From: Eubacterium sp. 1001713B170207_170306_E7 | GTDB taxonomy: Bacteria; Bacillota; Clostridia; Eubacteriales; Eubacteriaceae | Assembly (NCBI RefSeq): GCF_015547515.1 | Contig: NZ_JADMVE010000001.1 | Location: 372,406 to 436,405, forward strand | DNA length: 64,000 nucleotides | Direction: 5' to 3' | Shown here: in pieces, positions 23,835 to 32,611 of the stretch | How positions within the stretch are numbered: position 1 is the stretch's first letter | How the letters are laid out: each line of letters opens with the position of its first letter | The notes under the pieces: generated by a model | What the model saw: only the letters and a program-made list of their open reading frames with translations | Told to the model about the DNA's origin: nothing | Database searches by the model: none | Made by a program: the position numbers and the translations under genes

Positions 23835-24404
23835 ATGATCACTAAGGAACAAATGAAGACTTTTAAGGCATACCCGGTTATCGCCGCAGTGCGGACGCCG
23901 GAGAATTTCAGGCAGGCCCTCGACTCAAAGGTGCGGGTGCTGTTTATGGTGGGAGGCGATTATTTTAAGGCGGAAAATCTGATTAAGGAATTTAAAGAGC
24001 GAAATGGACTGGTATTCCTGCACATGGACCTGATCGAGGGCATTGGCAGAGATGTTGGGGGGATACGCTACGCCGTGGAGCACGACGGCATCGACGGCAT
24101 CATCTCAACCAAGAACCATATTCTGAAGCTGGCGGCCAGGGAAAGCCTGATCACTGTGCACCGGATTTTCCTCATGGACAACCAGGCGCTGGAAAGCGGC
24201 ATCAACCTGTTTAAGGCGTCGAAGCCGGATATTATCGAGCTGACGCCGGGGCTGATCCCGCGGATCGTGCGTAAGGTGAGCCATGAATTCGAACAGCCTG
24301 TGATTACCAGCGGGCTGATCTCAAAGGCGAGCGATGTCAAGACCATGATACAGGCAGGCGCCATGAACATTGTGTGCAGCTGCGAGACGCTTTGGAATTT
24401 GTAA
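23835..24404 (+). CDS. glpP: Glycerol-3-phosphate-responsive antiterminator, GlpP family
   Basis: A 189-residue TIM-barrel-like RNA-binding antiterminator. The whole length matches the GlpP family: PVIAAVRTPENFRQAL, FLHMDLIEGIGRDVGGIRYAV, GIISTKNHILKLA, FLMDNQALESG, ELTPGLIPRIV and PVITSGLISKASDVK. In Bacillus subtilis GlpP binds glycerol-3-phosphate and lets polymerase pass terminators in glp leaders. Start at 23835 with an AAAGAGG ribosome site. It is the first gene after an attenuator-like leader, and the operon continues into a UroD-like protein, a kinase and a corrinoid protein; the regulator may sense the kinase's phosphorylated product. Confidence 0.9.
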   Translation: MITKEQMKTFKAYPVIAAVRTPENFRQALDSKVRVLFMVGGDYFKAENLIKEFKERNGLVFLHMDLIEGIGRDVGGIRYAVEHDGIDGIISTKNHILKLAARESLITVHRIFLMDNQALESGINLFKASKPDIIELTPGLIPRIVRKVSHEFEQPVITSGLISKASDVKTMIQAGAMNIVCSCETLWNL

Positions 24405-24420
24405 AAAAGGAGAGACAAGA

Positions 24421-25569
24421 ATGAATTCGAGAGAACGTGTGATGGCAGCGGCCAGCCACCAGGAGCCCGACCGGGTGCCAGTGGACATGGTCCTGACCAT
24501 TGATGTTTACAGAGATATGAAAAGGCTGCTGAAGATGGACCATCTTCCAGACACGCCCAGAATGGGCCACTGGACCGACGTTCAGATGCCGCTGGAGATG
24601 ATCCAGGCACTGGATCTGGATATGTACTACATTTCCCCGAGATCGGCCAAATCCGCCCACTCCAGACAGTTTGAGGACGGCAGCTTTACCGACGAGTGGG
24701 GCTGCTACTGGAAGAAGACCATGATCGACGGCGGACATTTTTACTTTGAGCTGCAAAACCCGCCTCTGGCCGACGCCACTATTGAGGATCTGGAAAGCTA
24801 CGACTGGCCTGATCCCACCGATCCGGCGCGCTACCAGGGCCTGCGGGAAGAAATGCAGATGGTGCGCGACAAAAGTGATCTGGCCATTCTGGCCAAGTTT
24901 GCCGGCGCCGTCTTTGAGGTCGCCACCTATATGCGGGGCCACGAGCGCTGGTACCGCGACCTCATCAACAATCAGGAATTTGCCCACGCGCTGCTGGACA
25001 AGGTCTGCAAGATACAGAAGGAAATCGACCGTGTCTGCATCGACGCGGTGGGTGAATACGTGGATATTCTGCGCCTGAGCGGCGAGGATCTGGGCACGCA
25101 GGACAGCCCGCTCATTTCACCGAGAACCTTCCGCAAGGTGGTAAAACCCCATCTCGAGGAGCTCTGGGTAAGCGCGAAGGCAGAGCTGCTGAAGAAGAAT
25201 CCCAACGGCAGGGTTATGCTGCACAGCTGTGGCTCGATCCGCCCATTTATCCCGGATCTCATCGACTGCGGCATCGACATTCTGGACCCGGTGCAGCCGG
25301 GCGCCAACCATATGAACCGTTACGAGCTGAAGCAGGAATTCGGCGATAAAATCGTCTTTCACGGCAACATTGATATTCAGAAGGTCCTTCCCTTTGGCAC
25401 AAAGGATGAGATCACCCAGGAAGTGCGCGACGCCATCAAGGCGCTGGCGCCGGGCGGCGGCTTTCTGCTGTCACCGGCCCACAATGTCCAGAGCGATGTG
25501 AGCGCGGAAAATCTGGTACACATGATCGAATGTGCCCACGCATTCGGCGTCTATCCCATTCAATTGTAA
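24421..25569 (+). CDS. Uroporphyrinogen-decarboxylase-family protein, putative corrinoid methyltransferase
   Basis: A 382-residue TIM-barrel protein of the UroD superfamily, in which true heme enzymes, MtaA/CmuA methyltransferases and many unassigned corrinoid partners belong. It has HSC at residues 268-270, the HxC zinc motif of the methyltransferase branch (MLHSCGSIRPF). Where MtaA-type proteins have a third ligand cysteine in PGC, this one reads SPAHN (His354). No heme genes are nearby, and a corrinoid protein is encoded two genes downstream, so a methyl-transfer role is more likely than heme synthesis. The start at 24421 follows AAGGAG. Confidence 0.8.
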   Translation: MNSRERVMAAASHQEPDRVPVDMVLTIDVYRDMKRLLKMDHLPDTPRMGHWTDVQMPLEMIQALDLDMYYISPRSAKSAHSRQFEDGSFTDEWGCYWKKTMIDGGHFYFELQNPPLADATIEDLESYDWPDPTDPARYQGLREEMQMVRDKSDLAILAKFAGAVFEVATYMRGHERWYRDLINNQEFAHALLDKVCKIQKEIDRVCIDAVGEYVDILRLSGEDLGTQDSPLISPRTFRKVVKPHLEELWVSAKAELLKKNPNGRVMLHSCGSIRPFIPDLIDCGIDILDPVQPGANHMNRYELKQEFGDKIVFHGNIDIQKVLPFGTKDEITQEVRDAIKALAPGGGFLLSPAHNVQSDVSAENLVHMIECAHAFGVYPIQL

Positions 25570-25605
25570 GCGAATAAAAAATAATTTTTGGAGAGAGAGT
25601 AAGAG

Positions 25606-27150
25606 ATGAAAAATTATATCAGTGGAATCGATATCGGAACAACCGGCGTAAAAGTGATTATCTTCGATACAGAGGGCAATACGGTCAGCAGTGCCTACCG
25701 TGAATATCCCTGTACCTTTCCGCAGTCGGGATGGGTAGAGCAGGACGGAGAAATGACCTGGCAGCAGACCTGCGAGGCCACCAAGGAGGCCATCGGCAAA
25801 TCGGGCATCGACCCATCGGCTATCCGCGCCATCGGCCTTTCCACCCAGCGCTGTACCTTTACCCCGGTGGATGAAGCCGGCATGCCGCTGCGGTCCGCCA
25901 TTTCCTGGCAGGACAGCCGCTCCTTTGAGGAATGTGAGGAGATCAGCCAACTGGTGGGCGCGGAGCGTTACTACGAGATCACCGGCCTGCCCGTGGGCAC
26001 CACCTGGTCGGTCAGCAAGATCATGTGGATCAAGAAACACCAGCCGGAAATTTACGAAAAAACCTACAAGTTTGCCATGGATCAAGAGCGTATTTTAAAC
26101 AAGCTCGGCGCAGAGGGCTACTTTGAGGACTGGTCCAACGGGTCCCTGCAGGGGCTGATGGACATCAAGGCCTTTGAGTGGAGCGATGAACTGATCGACA
26201 CCCTGGAGCTGGATAAATCCAAGCTGCCGACCCTGGTGCCGTCGGGCAAGGTCGTGGGGCAGATATCCAAAGAGAGCAGCGCGCTCACCGGCTTTACCGA
26301 GGGAACCCTCCTGGTTTCAGGCGGCGGCGACCAGCAGTGCGCCGGCATTGGCGCCGGCGCGGTGAAGAAGGGAACCATCGAGGTGACCATCGGCACCGCA
26401 GGCGTCACCCTGGCCTATATGGACGAGCCCATCTACGACGGCAGCATGCGCCTGCCATGCTCGGCCCATACGGTAGCGGGCAAGTGGGAAACCGAAGGCC
26501 TGCAGAACGCGGCCGGAAGCTCCCTGAAATGGTACCGAAACGAATTTGCCGTACCAGAAATTGAAAAGGCAGAGGCGCTGGGGATCGACCCCTACGACCT
26601 GATCAACGAACAGGTCGAGGCCATCGCCCCGGGCAGCGACGGGCTGATTTGTATCCCATACTTTGCCAGCTCGGCCGCGCCGAACTGGGATCCCTTTGCC
26701 CGCGGAACCTTTATCGGCCTGACCCTGGGCCACAGCCGTCAGGCCATGGCGCGGGCCATCATGGAGGGCGTTACCTACGAAACCCGTGAGATCATCGACC
26801 AGATGATCACAAACGGCGTGGAGGTAGATGAGATTGTACTGAGCGGCGGCGCCGCAAAATCTGACGTCTGGAACCATATCCAGGCAGATATCTACGGCAA
26901 GACCTGCAGTATTCTGGCAGTGGAGGAAGCCACAGCCCTGGGCGCGGCGGTTCTGGCGGCTCTGGGAGCAGAGCTGTACGCCAATGTCAACGAGGCCGTG
27001 GCCCACATGGTCAAGATCGTGGCGGTCTGTGAGCCGGATATGCAGCGGCACGCGCTGTACAATGACTATTTTGAAATTTACAAGGATGCCTACCAGGCGC
27101 TGAGAAAGGCAGACGTCTATGAGCGGCTGGTGAAGCTGGCATTAAAATGA
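25606..27150 (+). CDS. FGGY-family carbohydrate/polyol kinase
   Basis: A 514-residue kinase with the two actin-like FGGY domains: phosphate-1 motif GIDIGTTGVKVIIFD, AISWQDSRS, TIGTAGVTLAY, and the C-terminal signature around GVTYETREIIDQM with IVLSGGAAKSDVWNHIQADIYG. By eye it is closest to xylulokinase-like members and differs clearly from the glycerol kinase at 28046. The family covers pentuloses, hexuloses, polyols and autoinducers, so the substrate is open. It sits between a UroD-like methyltransferase and a corrinoid protein, an unusual place for a sugar kinase. RBS GGAGAG. Confidence 0.85.
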   Translation: MKNYISGIDIGTTGVKVIIFDTEGNTVSSAYREYPCTFPQSGWVEQDGEMTWQQTCEATKEAIGKSGIDPSAIRAIGLSTQRCTFTPVDEAGMPLRSAISWQDSRSFEECEEISQLVGAERYYEITGLPVGTTWSVSKIMWIKKHQPEIYEKTYKFAMDQERILNKLGAEGYFEDWSNGSLQGLMDIKAFEWSDELIDTLELDKSKLPTLVPSGKVVGQISKESSALTGFTEGTLLVSGGGDQQCAGIGAGAVKKGTIEVTIGTAGVTLAYMDEPIYDGSMRLPCSAHTVAGKWETEGLQNAAGSSLKWYRNEFAVPEIEKAEALGIDPYDLINEQVEAIAPGSDGLICIPYFASSAAPNWDPFARGTFIGLTLGHSRQAMARAIMEGVTYETREIIDQMITNGVEVDEIVLSGGAAKSDVWNHIQADIYGKTCSILAVEEATALGAAVLAALGAELYANVNEAVAHMVKIVAVCEPDMQRHALYNDYFEIYKDAYQALRKADVYERLVKLALK

Positions 27151-27169
27151 GAAAACAGAGGAGACAAGA

Positions 27170-27802
27170 ATGAAGATACTGGAACAGATTAAAAACGCGG
27201 TTTACGAGGGCTTAGAGGACGATACGCCGTCCCTCGTGCAGGCGGCGGTGGATGAGGGGATCGGGCCACAGCGTATCCTGGACACCATGATGGCCGCCAT
27301 GGAGATGGTGGGAGAGGAGTTTAAAAACGAAGAGATCTACATACCGGAGGTGCTGTGCTCGTGCTACGCCATGCAGAATGGGTCAGAGGTGCTGAAGCCC
27401 CTGCTCACCGAAAACCAGCAGACAGCCGCCGGAACCATTGTGCTGGGCAGTGTAAAGGGAGACATGCACGACATTGGTAAAAACCTGGTAAAAATGATGT
27501 TTGAGGGCCGTGGCTTTAAGGTGGTGGACATTGGCATCGACGTGCCTGAGGAACGCTTTGTGGAGGCCGCTGTACAGGAAAAGGCGGACATTGTGGCCTG
27601 CTCTGCGCTGCTGACCACCACCATGCCCGAAATCCCTAAAATCGTTAAGGCCTTTGAGGACGCGGGCGTCCGGGAGCAGTTTAGGATTATGATCGGCGGA
27701 GCACCCATCACCCAGGATTTCTGCGATAAAACAGGCTGCGACGCCTTTGCCAAGGACGCGGGAAGCGCCGCCGAGACCGCCGTACAGCTCTGTCGCCATT
27801 AA
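27170..27802 (+). CDS. Corrinoid (B12-binding) methyltransferase protein, MtaC/MtbC type
   Basis: A 210-residue protein with an N-terminal helical cap domain (about 1-85) and a Rossmann-like cobalamin domain. The B12 signature GDMHDIGKNL places the lower-axial histidine at residue 100, and ALLTTTMPEIPKIV and MIGGAPITQDF complete the family pattern. It would carry a methyl group on cobalt between a substrate methyltransferase and an acceptor methyltransferase. The only other possible methyltransferase in the operon is the UroD-like protein. Ribosome site GAGGAGA; 19 bases after the kinase. Confidence 0.92.
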   Translation: MKILEQIKNAVYEGLEDDTPSLVQAAVDEGIGPQRILDTMMAAMEMVGEEFKNEEIYIPEVLCSCYAMQNGSEVLKPLLTENQQTAAGTIVLGSVKGDMHDIGKNLVKMMFEGRGFKVVDIGIDVPEERFVEAAVQEKADIVACSALLTTTMPEIPKIVKAFEDAGVREQFRIMIGGAPITQDFCDKTGCDAFAKDAGSAAETAVQLCRH

Positions 27803-27811
27803 CAGAATTCA

Positions 27812-27843
27812 AGCGCACTGTTGGAGACCAGTGTGCTTTTTTA
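27812..27843 (+). terminator. Intrinsic terminator after the corrinoid protein gene
   Basis: AGCGCACTG (27812-27820) pairs with CAGTGTGCT (27829-27837) with one wobble, then a T-tract. It ends the glpP-corrinoid operon. Confidence 0.85.
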
Positions 27844-27872
27844 TTGTAAAATTTACAAAATTTAAAAATCAG

Positions 27873-28037
27873 TTGACAAACCATCAAAAAGCATATAATA
27901 TTAACATAAAGTCAATACAAAATACATAAAAAGTGAATATGTAAAGCATTTACAAGCGAAGGGGGAAAGGAGGTTTCTGACAACGGGGCTGAGCATAAGG
28001 AAGACAACTGAATAATCATTTTTTGAGGAGTAAAGGA
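27873..28037 (+). promoter_or_regulatory. Promoter and long leader of the glycerol kinase operon
   Basis: TTGACA (27873-27878) and TATAAT (27894-27899) have a short 15-base spacer. About 140 bases of leader follow. It contains a near-perfect Shine-Dalgarno (AAAGGAGGT at about 27966-27974) with no ATG, GTG or TTG frame of any length behind it, and then the true glpK ribosome site. No copy of the glpP-type terminator hairpin is seen. Confidence 0.5.
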
Positions 28038-28045
28038 GTAAAAAA

Positions 28046-29539
28046 ATGAAGAACTATGTTTTAGTCATTGACGAAGGAACAACTGGTACCAGAGCGCTGA
28101 TTTTTGATAAGGACTTTAATATTGTGTCCCAGTGCTATGAAGAATTTACACAGTACACACCAAGCGAGGACAAGGTTGAGCACGACGCTATGGAAATCTA
28201 CGCCAAGAGCGTGGGAGTATGTCGTGAAGCCATTGAAAAAGCGCAGATCGCCAGCAGTGACATTGCTGCCATCGGCATTACCAATCAGCGGGCCACCTGT
28301 CTGGTATGGGATAAGAACACTGGCGTGCCGCTGTACAACGCCATCGTCTGGCAGGATAACCGCACCGCGGCCCTGTGTCAGGAAATCAACGACAGCGAAT
28401 GGGGAGAAAAGGCCCGTAAGGCCACAGGCTGGACAGTAGCGCCGGTTTATTCCTCTCTGATGCTGCACTGGTATCTTGAAAATGTGCCGGAGATCAAGGA
28501 AAAAATCGAATCCGGCGACGCGCTTTTCGGCACCATTGACACCTGGCTGATCTGGAAGCTGACCGGCGGAAAGAGCCATGTGGTCAGCTATTCCAACGCT
28601 TCCGTCATGGGCAGCCTGGATCTGAGCACAGGCGAGTGGTACACCGAATTTTTAGACTATCTGGGCATCTCAACCGACATCTATCCTGAAATTGTCAACG
28701 ACTCCGGCAACTACGGCACCACAGCCCCGGATATTTTCGGTGCGGAGATTCCCATCTGCGGCGCCATCGCCGACCAGCATGCCGCCCTCTACGCCCAGGG
28801 CTGCCGTTCCAAGGGAACCTGTAAGATCACCAATGGCACCGGCTCATTCTTAGATATCAACATCGGCGACGAATGTGTCGTCTCAGACCAGGGCCTGAAC
28901 ACCGTCATCGCCTGGAAGATCGGGGACGAGATCAACTATGCTCTGGAAGGCTTTGAAGCTGTGACAGGCTCAGCGGTTCAGTGGCTGCGCGACGGCCTTC
29001 AGGTCATCGGCAAATCCAGTGAATCGGAGCCTCTGGCACGGTCGGTTGAGGACTCCAACGGGGTTTACTTTGTTCCCGCACTGGCAGGCCTCAGCGCACC
29101 CTATCACGATCCCTACGCCAGAGGCACCATTTTTGGCATCAGCCGCGGAACCACCAAGGCCCATATCGTACGGGCTACGCTGGAGGGGGTCGCTTACCGC
29201 TTAAAGGATATTCTGGACGTTGTCGAAAAGGAATCCGGCGTAAAAATGACCGATATCCGCATTGACGGCGGTGCCTCCATGAACGATTTGCTGGCACAGC
29301 TCATGGCTGATATGCTCGACGCCCGTGTCGACCGTCCGTTATCCGTCGAAGCCACCAGTCTGGGCGCCGCCGAAATGGCCGGCCTGGCAGCAGGCCTCTG
29401 GACCGAAGCCGATTTCGACAAATCCCTTGAAATCGACAAGTCCTTTGAGCCGGCCATCACACCGGAAAAACGCGAAGAGCTGTACGCAGGCTGGCGTGAA
29501 GCCATCGAGCGCTCCATCGGCTGGCGTAAGCAGGCATAG
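28046..29539 (+). CDS. glpK: Glycerol kinase
   Basis: A 497-residue FGGY kinase that phosphorylates glycerol to sn-glycerol-3-phosphate. It matches GlpK throughout: VIDEGTTGTRALIFD, ITNQRATCLVWDKNTG, NAIVWQDNRT, AIADQHAALYAQG, ITNGTGSFLDINIG, and the FGGY signature near IRIDGGASMNDLLAQLMADML. The familiar HFSYNPGE-type regulatory tail of enterobacterial enzymes is not seen. It is the first gene of an operon that continues into oxidative glycerol-3-phosphate genes. RBS AAAGGAG. Confidence 0.9.
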   Translation: MKNYVLVIDEGTTGTRALIFDKDFNIVSQCYEEFTQYTPSEDKVEHDAMEIYAKSVGVCREAIEKAQIASSDIAAIGITNQRATCLVWDKNTGVPLYNAIVWQDNRTAALCQEINDSEWGEKARKATGWTVAPVYSSLMLHWYLENVPEIKEKIESGDALFGTIDTWLIWKLTGGKSHVVSYSNASVMGSLDLSTGEWYTEFLDYLGISTDIYPEIVNDSGNYGTTAPDIFGAEIPICGAIADQHAALYAQGCRSKGTCKITNGTGSFLDINIGDECVVSDQGLNTVIAWKIGDEINYALEGFEAVTGSAVQWLRDGLQVIGKSSESEPLARSVEDSNGVYFVPALAGLSAPYHDPYARGTIFGISRGTTKAHIVRATLEGVAYRLKDILDVVEKESGVKMTDIRIDGGASMNDLLAQLMADMLDARVDRPLSVEATSLGAAEMAGLAAGLWTEADFDKSLEIDKSFEPAITPEKREELYAGWREAIERSIGWRKQA

Positions 29540-29642
29540 CTTCGTTTAAAGCAGAATAAATACAGGAAGAGGTAAAAGGGGTAAAAGGCGGCCTGTCCGC
29601 CTGCCCCGCCCCTCTGTCTGAAAGCAGAAAGGAGAGACAATC

Positions 29643-31364
29643 GTGTCCGATTGTGTTGCACAATTTTATCAGAAACTAGAGGACGATCCGTCATTAAAGC
29701 ATTACCAAATCGAAGCCAACGCCGACGCGCGCGGGGTCATCACCCTGACGGGCGAGGTGGACGTCTGGCAGCATGTGGTTGACATCGGCCACGCGGCTGG
29801 AAAGAGCGGCGTGAAGGGGGTTGTCAACAGGCTGACCGTCAAGGGGCAGAGGACGACTCCGAAAGACCGGACAGAGGCTTTGAAAAAGGCTGAGGCAGCC
29901 GGTGTGATCGGCCAGGCCGATATTGTGGTCATCGGCGCTGGGGTAACCGGCAGCGGGATTGCCAGAACCCTGTCGAAATATAACAAGCGCATCATCGTAG
30001 TCGAAAAAGCCTCGGATGTATCGGAGGGAACCTCCAAATCCAACAACGGGATGATCCATTCCGGCTACGACTCAAAGGCAGGCTCCCTGAAGGCCCTGCT
30101 CAATGTAAAGGGCAATGCCATGTACACACAGTGGCAGGAAGAGCTTCACTTTAAAATGAACCGCTGCGGCTCCTTTGTCGTGGGCTTTGACGAATCCGAC
30201 GACGCCTATCTGGAGCAGTACTATGAGCTGGGAAAAAAGAACGGTGTGCCTGGCATTGCCATTTTAAGCGGCGACGAGGCCAGAGCCATCGATCCGGCCG
30301 TCAACCACGACGTGGTCAAGGCCCTGTGGACCCCCTCAGCCGCCTATGTCGAGCCCTACGAGGTGGTTGAAGCCCTCATGGAAAACGCCATTGACAACGG
30401 GGCAGAGCTCATGCTGAATACCGAGGTGCTGGGCTTTAACCGACAGGGCGGCCGGATAAGCGGCGTAGTTACCGACAAGGGCATCATCGAAGCCGCCTGT
30501 GTTATCAACGCCGCAGGCCTGTATGCCGACGAAATCGCAGAGCTGGCAGGTGACCGGTTTTACACCATTCATCCGCGCCGGGGCACCCTGGTGATTCTGG
30601 ACAAAAAAATCGGTAAAACCACCAACAAATGCTTTATCGGTACACCGCCTAAAAACTTTACCAAGGGCGGCGGCCCCACCCAGACACCCGAGGGCAATCC
30701 GCTCTGGGGCCCCTCGGCCATTGAGGTGCCGGAAAAGGACGATCTGGCCGTGGATGAGGAGGATGTGCGCTTTGTCATGGAAAAGGGCAAGCACCTGACC
30801 GAGGGCGCCTCCGAAAAGGATATTATCACTTATTTCAGCGGCTGCCGGGCGTCGAACTATATTGAGGACTTTATCATCGAAGCGTCTGAGGTGCTGGACA
30901 ATTTCATCCACGCCGCGGGTATCCAGTCGCCTGGGCTGGCGTCCTCACCCGCCATCGCCGAGCGGGTGGAGGGGATTTACACAGCGCTTCACCCAGAAGC
31001 CGCCGTGCGTGAGGATTACGACCCCATCCGTCCAGAGCACAAGGCCTTCAGGGATTGCAGCCTGGAAGAAAAGGAAGCGCTTATTGCTGAAAACCCGCTG
31101 TACGGCCATGTGATCTGCCGCTGTGAAACTATCACCGAGGCCGAGATCGTAAACGCCATACACGGTAAAATACCCGCCACAACGGTGGACGCGGTGAAGC
31201 GCCGTACCAGAGCCGGCATGGGGCGCTGCCAGGGCGGCTTCTGCGGCCCACGGGTCGTGGAGATTATTGCACGGGAGCTGGGGATCGCGCCTGAGGAAGT
31301 AACCAAGCGCGGCGCGGGCTCAGAAATGCTGACCACAGCGTCCAGAAAGGGGGAGGAAGAATGA
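29643..31364 (+). CDS. BON-domain / anaerobic glycerol-3-phosphate dehydrogenase (GlpA-like) fusion
   Basis: A 573-residue protein. Residues 1-75 form a BON-type domain (YQIEANADARGVITLTGEVD and GVKGVVNRLTV). The FAD/DAO domain starts IVVIGAGVTGSGIARTLSKY near residue 97 and resembles anaerobic glycerol-3-phosphate dehydrogenase GlpA. The C-terminus has a BFD-like [2Fe-2S] domain, CRCETITEAEI then GRCQGGFCGPR. The usual GlpA lacks the BON domain, which elsewhere binds membranes or lipid, so it may tether the enzyme to the membrane. GTG start with AAAGGAGA. It overlaps the next gene by four bases. Confidence 0.82.
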   Translation: MSDCVAQFYQKLEDDPSLKHYQIEANADARGVITLTGEVDVWQHVVDIGHAAGKSGVKGVVNRLTVKGQRTTPKDRTEALKKAEAAGVIGQADIVVIGAGVTGSGIARTLSKYNKRIIVVEKASDVSEGTSKSNNGMIHSGYDSKAGSLKALLNVKGNAMYTQWQEELHFKMNRCGSFVVGFDESDDAYLEQYYELGKKNGVPGIAILSGDEARAIDPAVNHDVVKALWTPSAAYVEPYEVVEALMENAIDNGAELMLNTEVLGFNRQGGRISGVVTDKGIIEAACVINAAGLYADEIAELAGDRFYTIHPRRGTLVILDKKIGKTTNKCFIGTPPKNFTKGGGPTQTPEGNPLWGPSAIEVPEKDDLAVDEEDVRFVMEKGKHLTEGASEKDIITYFSGCRASNYIEDFIIEASEVLDNFIHAAGIQSPGLASSPAIAERVEGIYTALHPEAAVREDYDPIRPEHKAFRDCSLEEKEALIAENPLYGHVICRCETITEAEIVNAIHGKIPATTVDAVKRRTRAGMGRCQGGFCGPRVVEIIARELGIAPEEVTKRGAGSEMLTTASRKGEEE

Positions 31365-32605
31365 ACCGGATACAGACAGACTGCGCCATCATCGGCGGCG
31401 GCCCCGCGGGGCTGGCAGCAGCCGTAGAAGCGCATAAGGCAGGGCTGGACACTTTGATCATTGAAAGGGACCTTTCCCTCGGCGGCATTCTGCAGCAGTG
31501 TATTCACGACGGCTTCGGCCTGCTGCGGTTTAAACGCCGCATGACCGGCGGCCAGTACGCCCAGGCTTTTATCGACGAGGTAGAGGCCGAAGGGATCGGG
31601 GTCAAGCTGGACACCATGGTGCTGGAGATAAAGCCGGACAAGACCATTTACGCGGTCAACGAAAAGGATGGTCTGCTGGAGATCCAGGCCAAATCCATTA
31701 TTCTGGCCATGGGCTGCCGTGAACGCACGCGCTCACAGGTCATGATCTACGGCACGCGCCCCGCCGGTGTGCTGACCGCCGGAGCGGTTCAGCGCTACAT
31801 TAACATGGAGGGTTACCTGCCGGGTAAAAAGGCCGTGATTTTAGGCTCAGGCGACATTGGCCTCATCATGGCAAGGCGTATGACCCTTGAGGATATTGAG
31901 GTGAAGGGCGTCTATGAGATCATGCACACCGAGGGCGGCCTGACCCGAAACATCGTCCAGTGCCTGGAGGATTATGACATCCCCCTGCACCTGGGCACCA
32001 CCGTGACCAAAATCCACGGCAGAGACCGGATCGAGGGCGTTACCGTGGCAAAGGTGGACGAAAACCTGAAGCCCATCGCTGGAACCGAAGAAACGATTGA
32101 CTGTGACCTTCTGGTGCTCTCTGTGGGCCTTATCCCTGAAAATGAGCTCAGCGAGCAGCTGGACATTGAAATGGATTTGAGGACACGCGGCCCGGTGGTG
32201 GATGAGCAGATGATGACCTCTGTCCCGGGTATCTTTGCGGCGGGCAATGTGGTCACCGTATTCGATCTGGTGGACTATGTCTCCCAGACCGGGGAGATGG
32301 CAGCCCGCGGCGCCGTCCGCTATCTGAAGGGTGAGCTTGGGGATAAACGCTGCCGGGTTGTGGAGGCCGGCGACAACATCAGCTTTGTGGTTCCCCAGAA
32401 GATAAGCGGGACCTCCGGAGAGGTGCCGGTGTTTATGCGGGTCAGAAAGCCCGACGAAAAGGTAAGGCTGATGCTCAGCCAGACCGGGCAGTCCCGGAAG
32501 CTGAAAAAGCACGCGGTGGTCAAGCCGCCGGAAATGGTCTGCGAGGTCATTGACCTTGACCAGACAACAGACGGCCCCATCTGCATCAGCGTGGCAAAGG
32601 AGTGA
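31361..32605 (+). CDS. FAD-dependent pyridine-nucleotide-type oxidoreductase, GlpB-like position
   Basis: A 414-residue flavoprotein with two dinucleotide-binding sites: CAIIGGGPAGLAAAVEA for FAD and VILGSGDIGLIMARRM for NAD(P). GIFAAGNVVTVFDLVDYVS is the second FAD contact. It belongs to the thioredoxin-reductase/hydrogen-cyanide-synthase-like group found after GlpA-type genes in Clostridia, where it probably passes electrons between the dehydrogenase and NAD or another carrier. Translationally coupled to the gene before (ATGA) and directly followed by the DUF1667 gene, a recurring trio. Confidence 0.85.
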   Translation: MNRIQTDCAIIGGGPAGLAAAVEAHKAGLDTLIIERDLSLGGILQQCIHDGFGLLRFKRRMTGGQYAQAFIDEVEAEGIGVKLDTMVLEIKPDKTIYAVNEKDGLLEIQAKSIILAMGCRERTRSQVMIYGTRPAGVLTAGAVQRYINMEGYLPGKKAVILGSGDIGLIMARRMTLEDIEVKGVYEIMHTEGGLTRNIVQCLEDYDIPLHLGTTVTKIHGRDRIEGVTVAKVDENLKPIAGTEETIDCDLLVLSVGLIPENELSEQLDIEMDLRTRGPVVDEQMMTSVPGIFAAGNVVTVFDLVDYVSQTGEMAARGAVRYLKGELGDKRCRVVEAGDNISFVVPQKISGTSGEVPVFMRVRKPDEKVRLMLSQTGQSRKLKKHAVVKPPEMVCEVIDLDQTTDGPICISVAKE

Positions 32606-32611
32606 TGGAAA

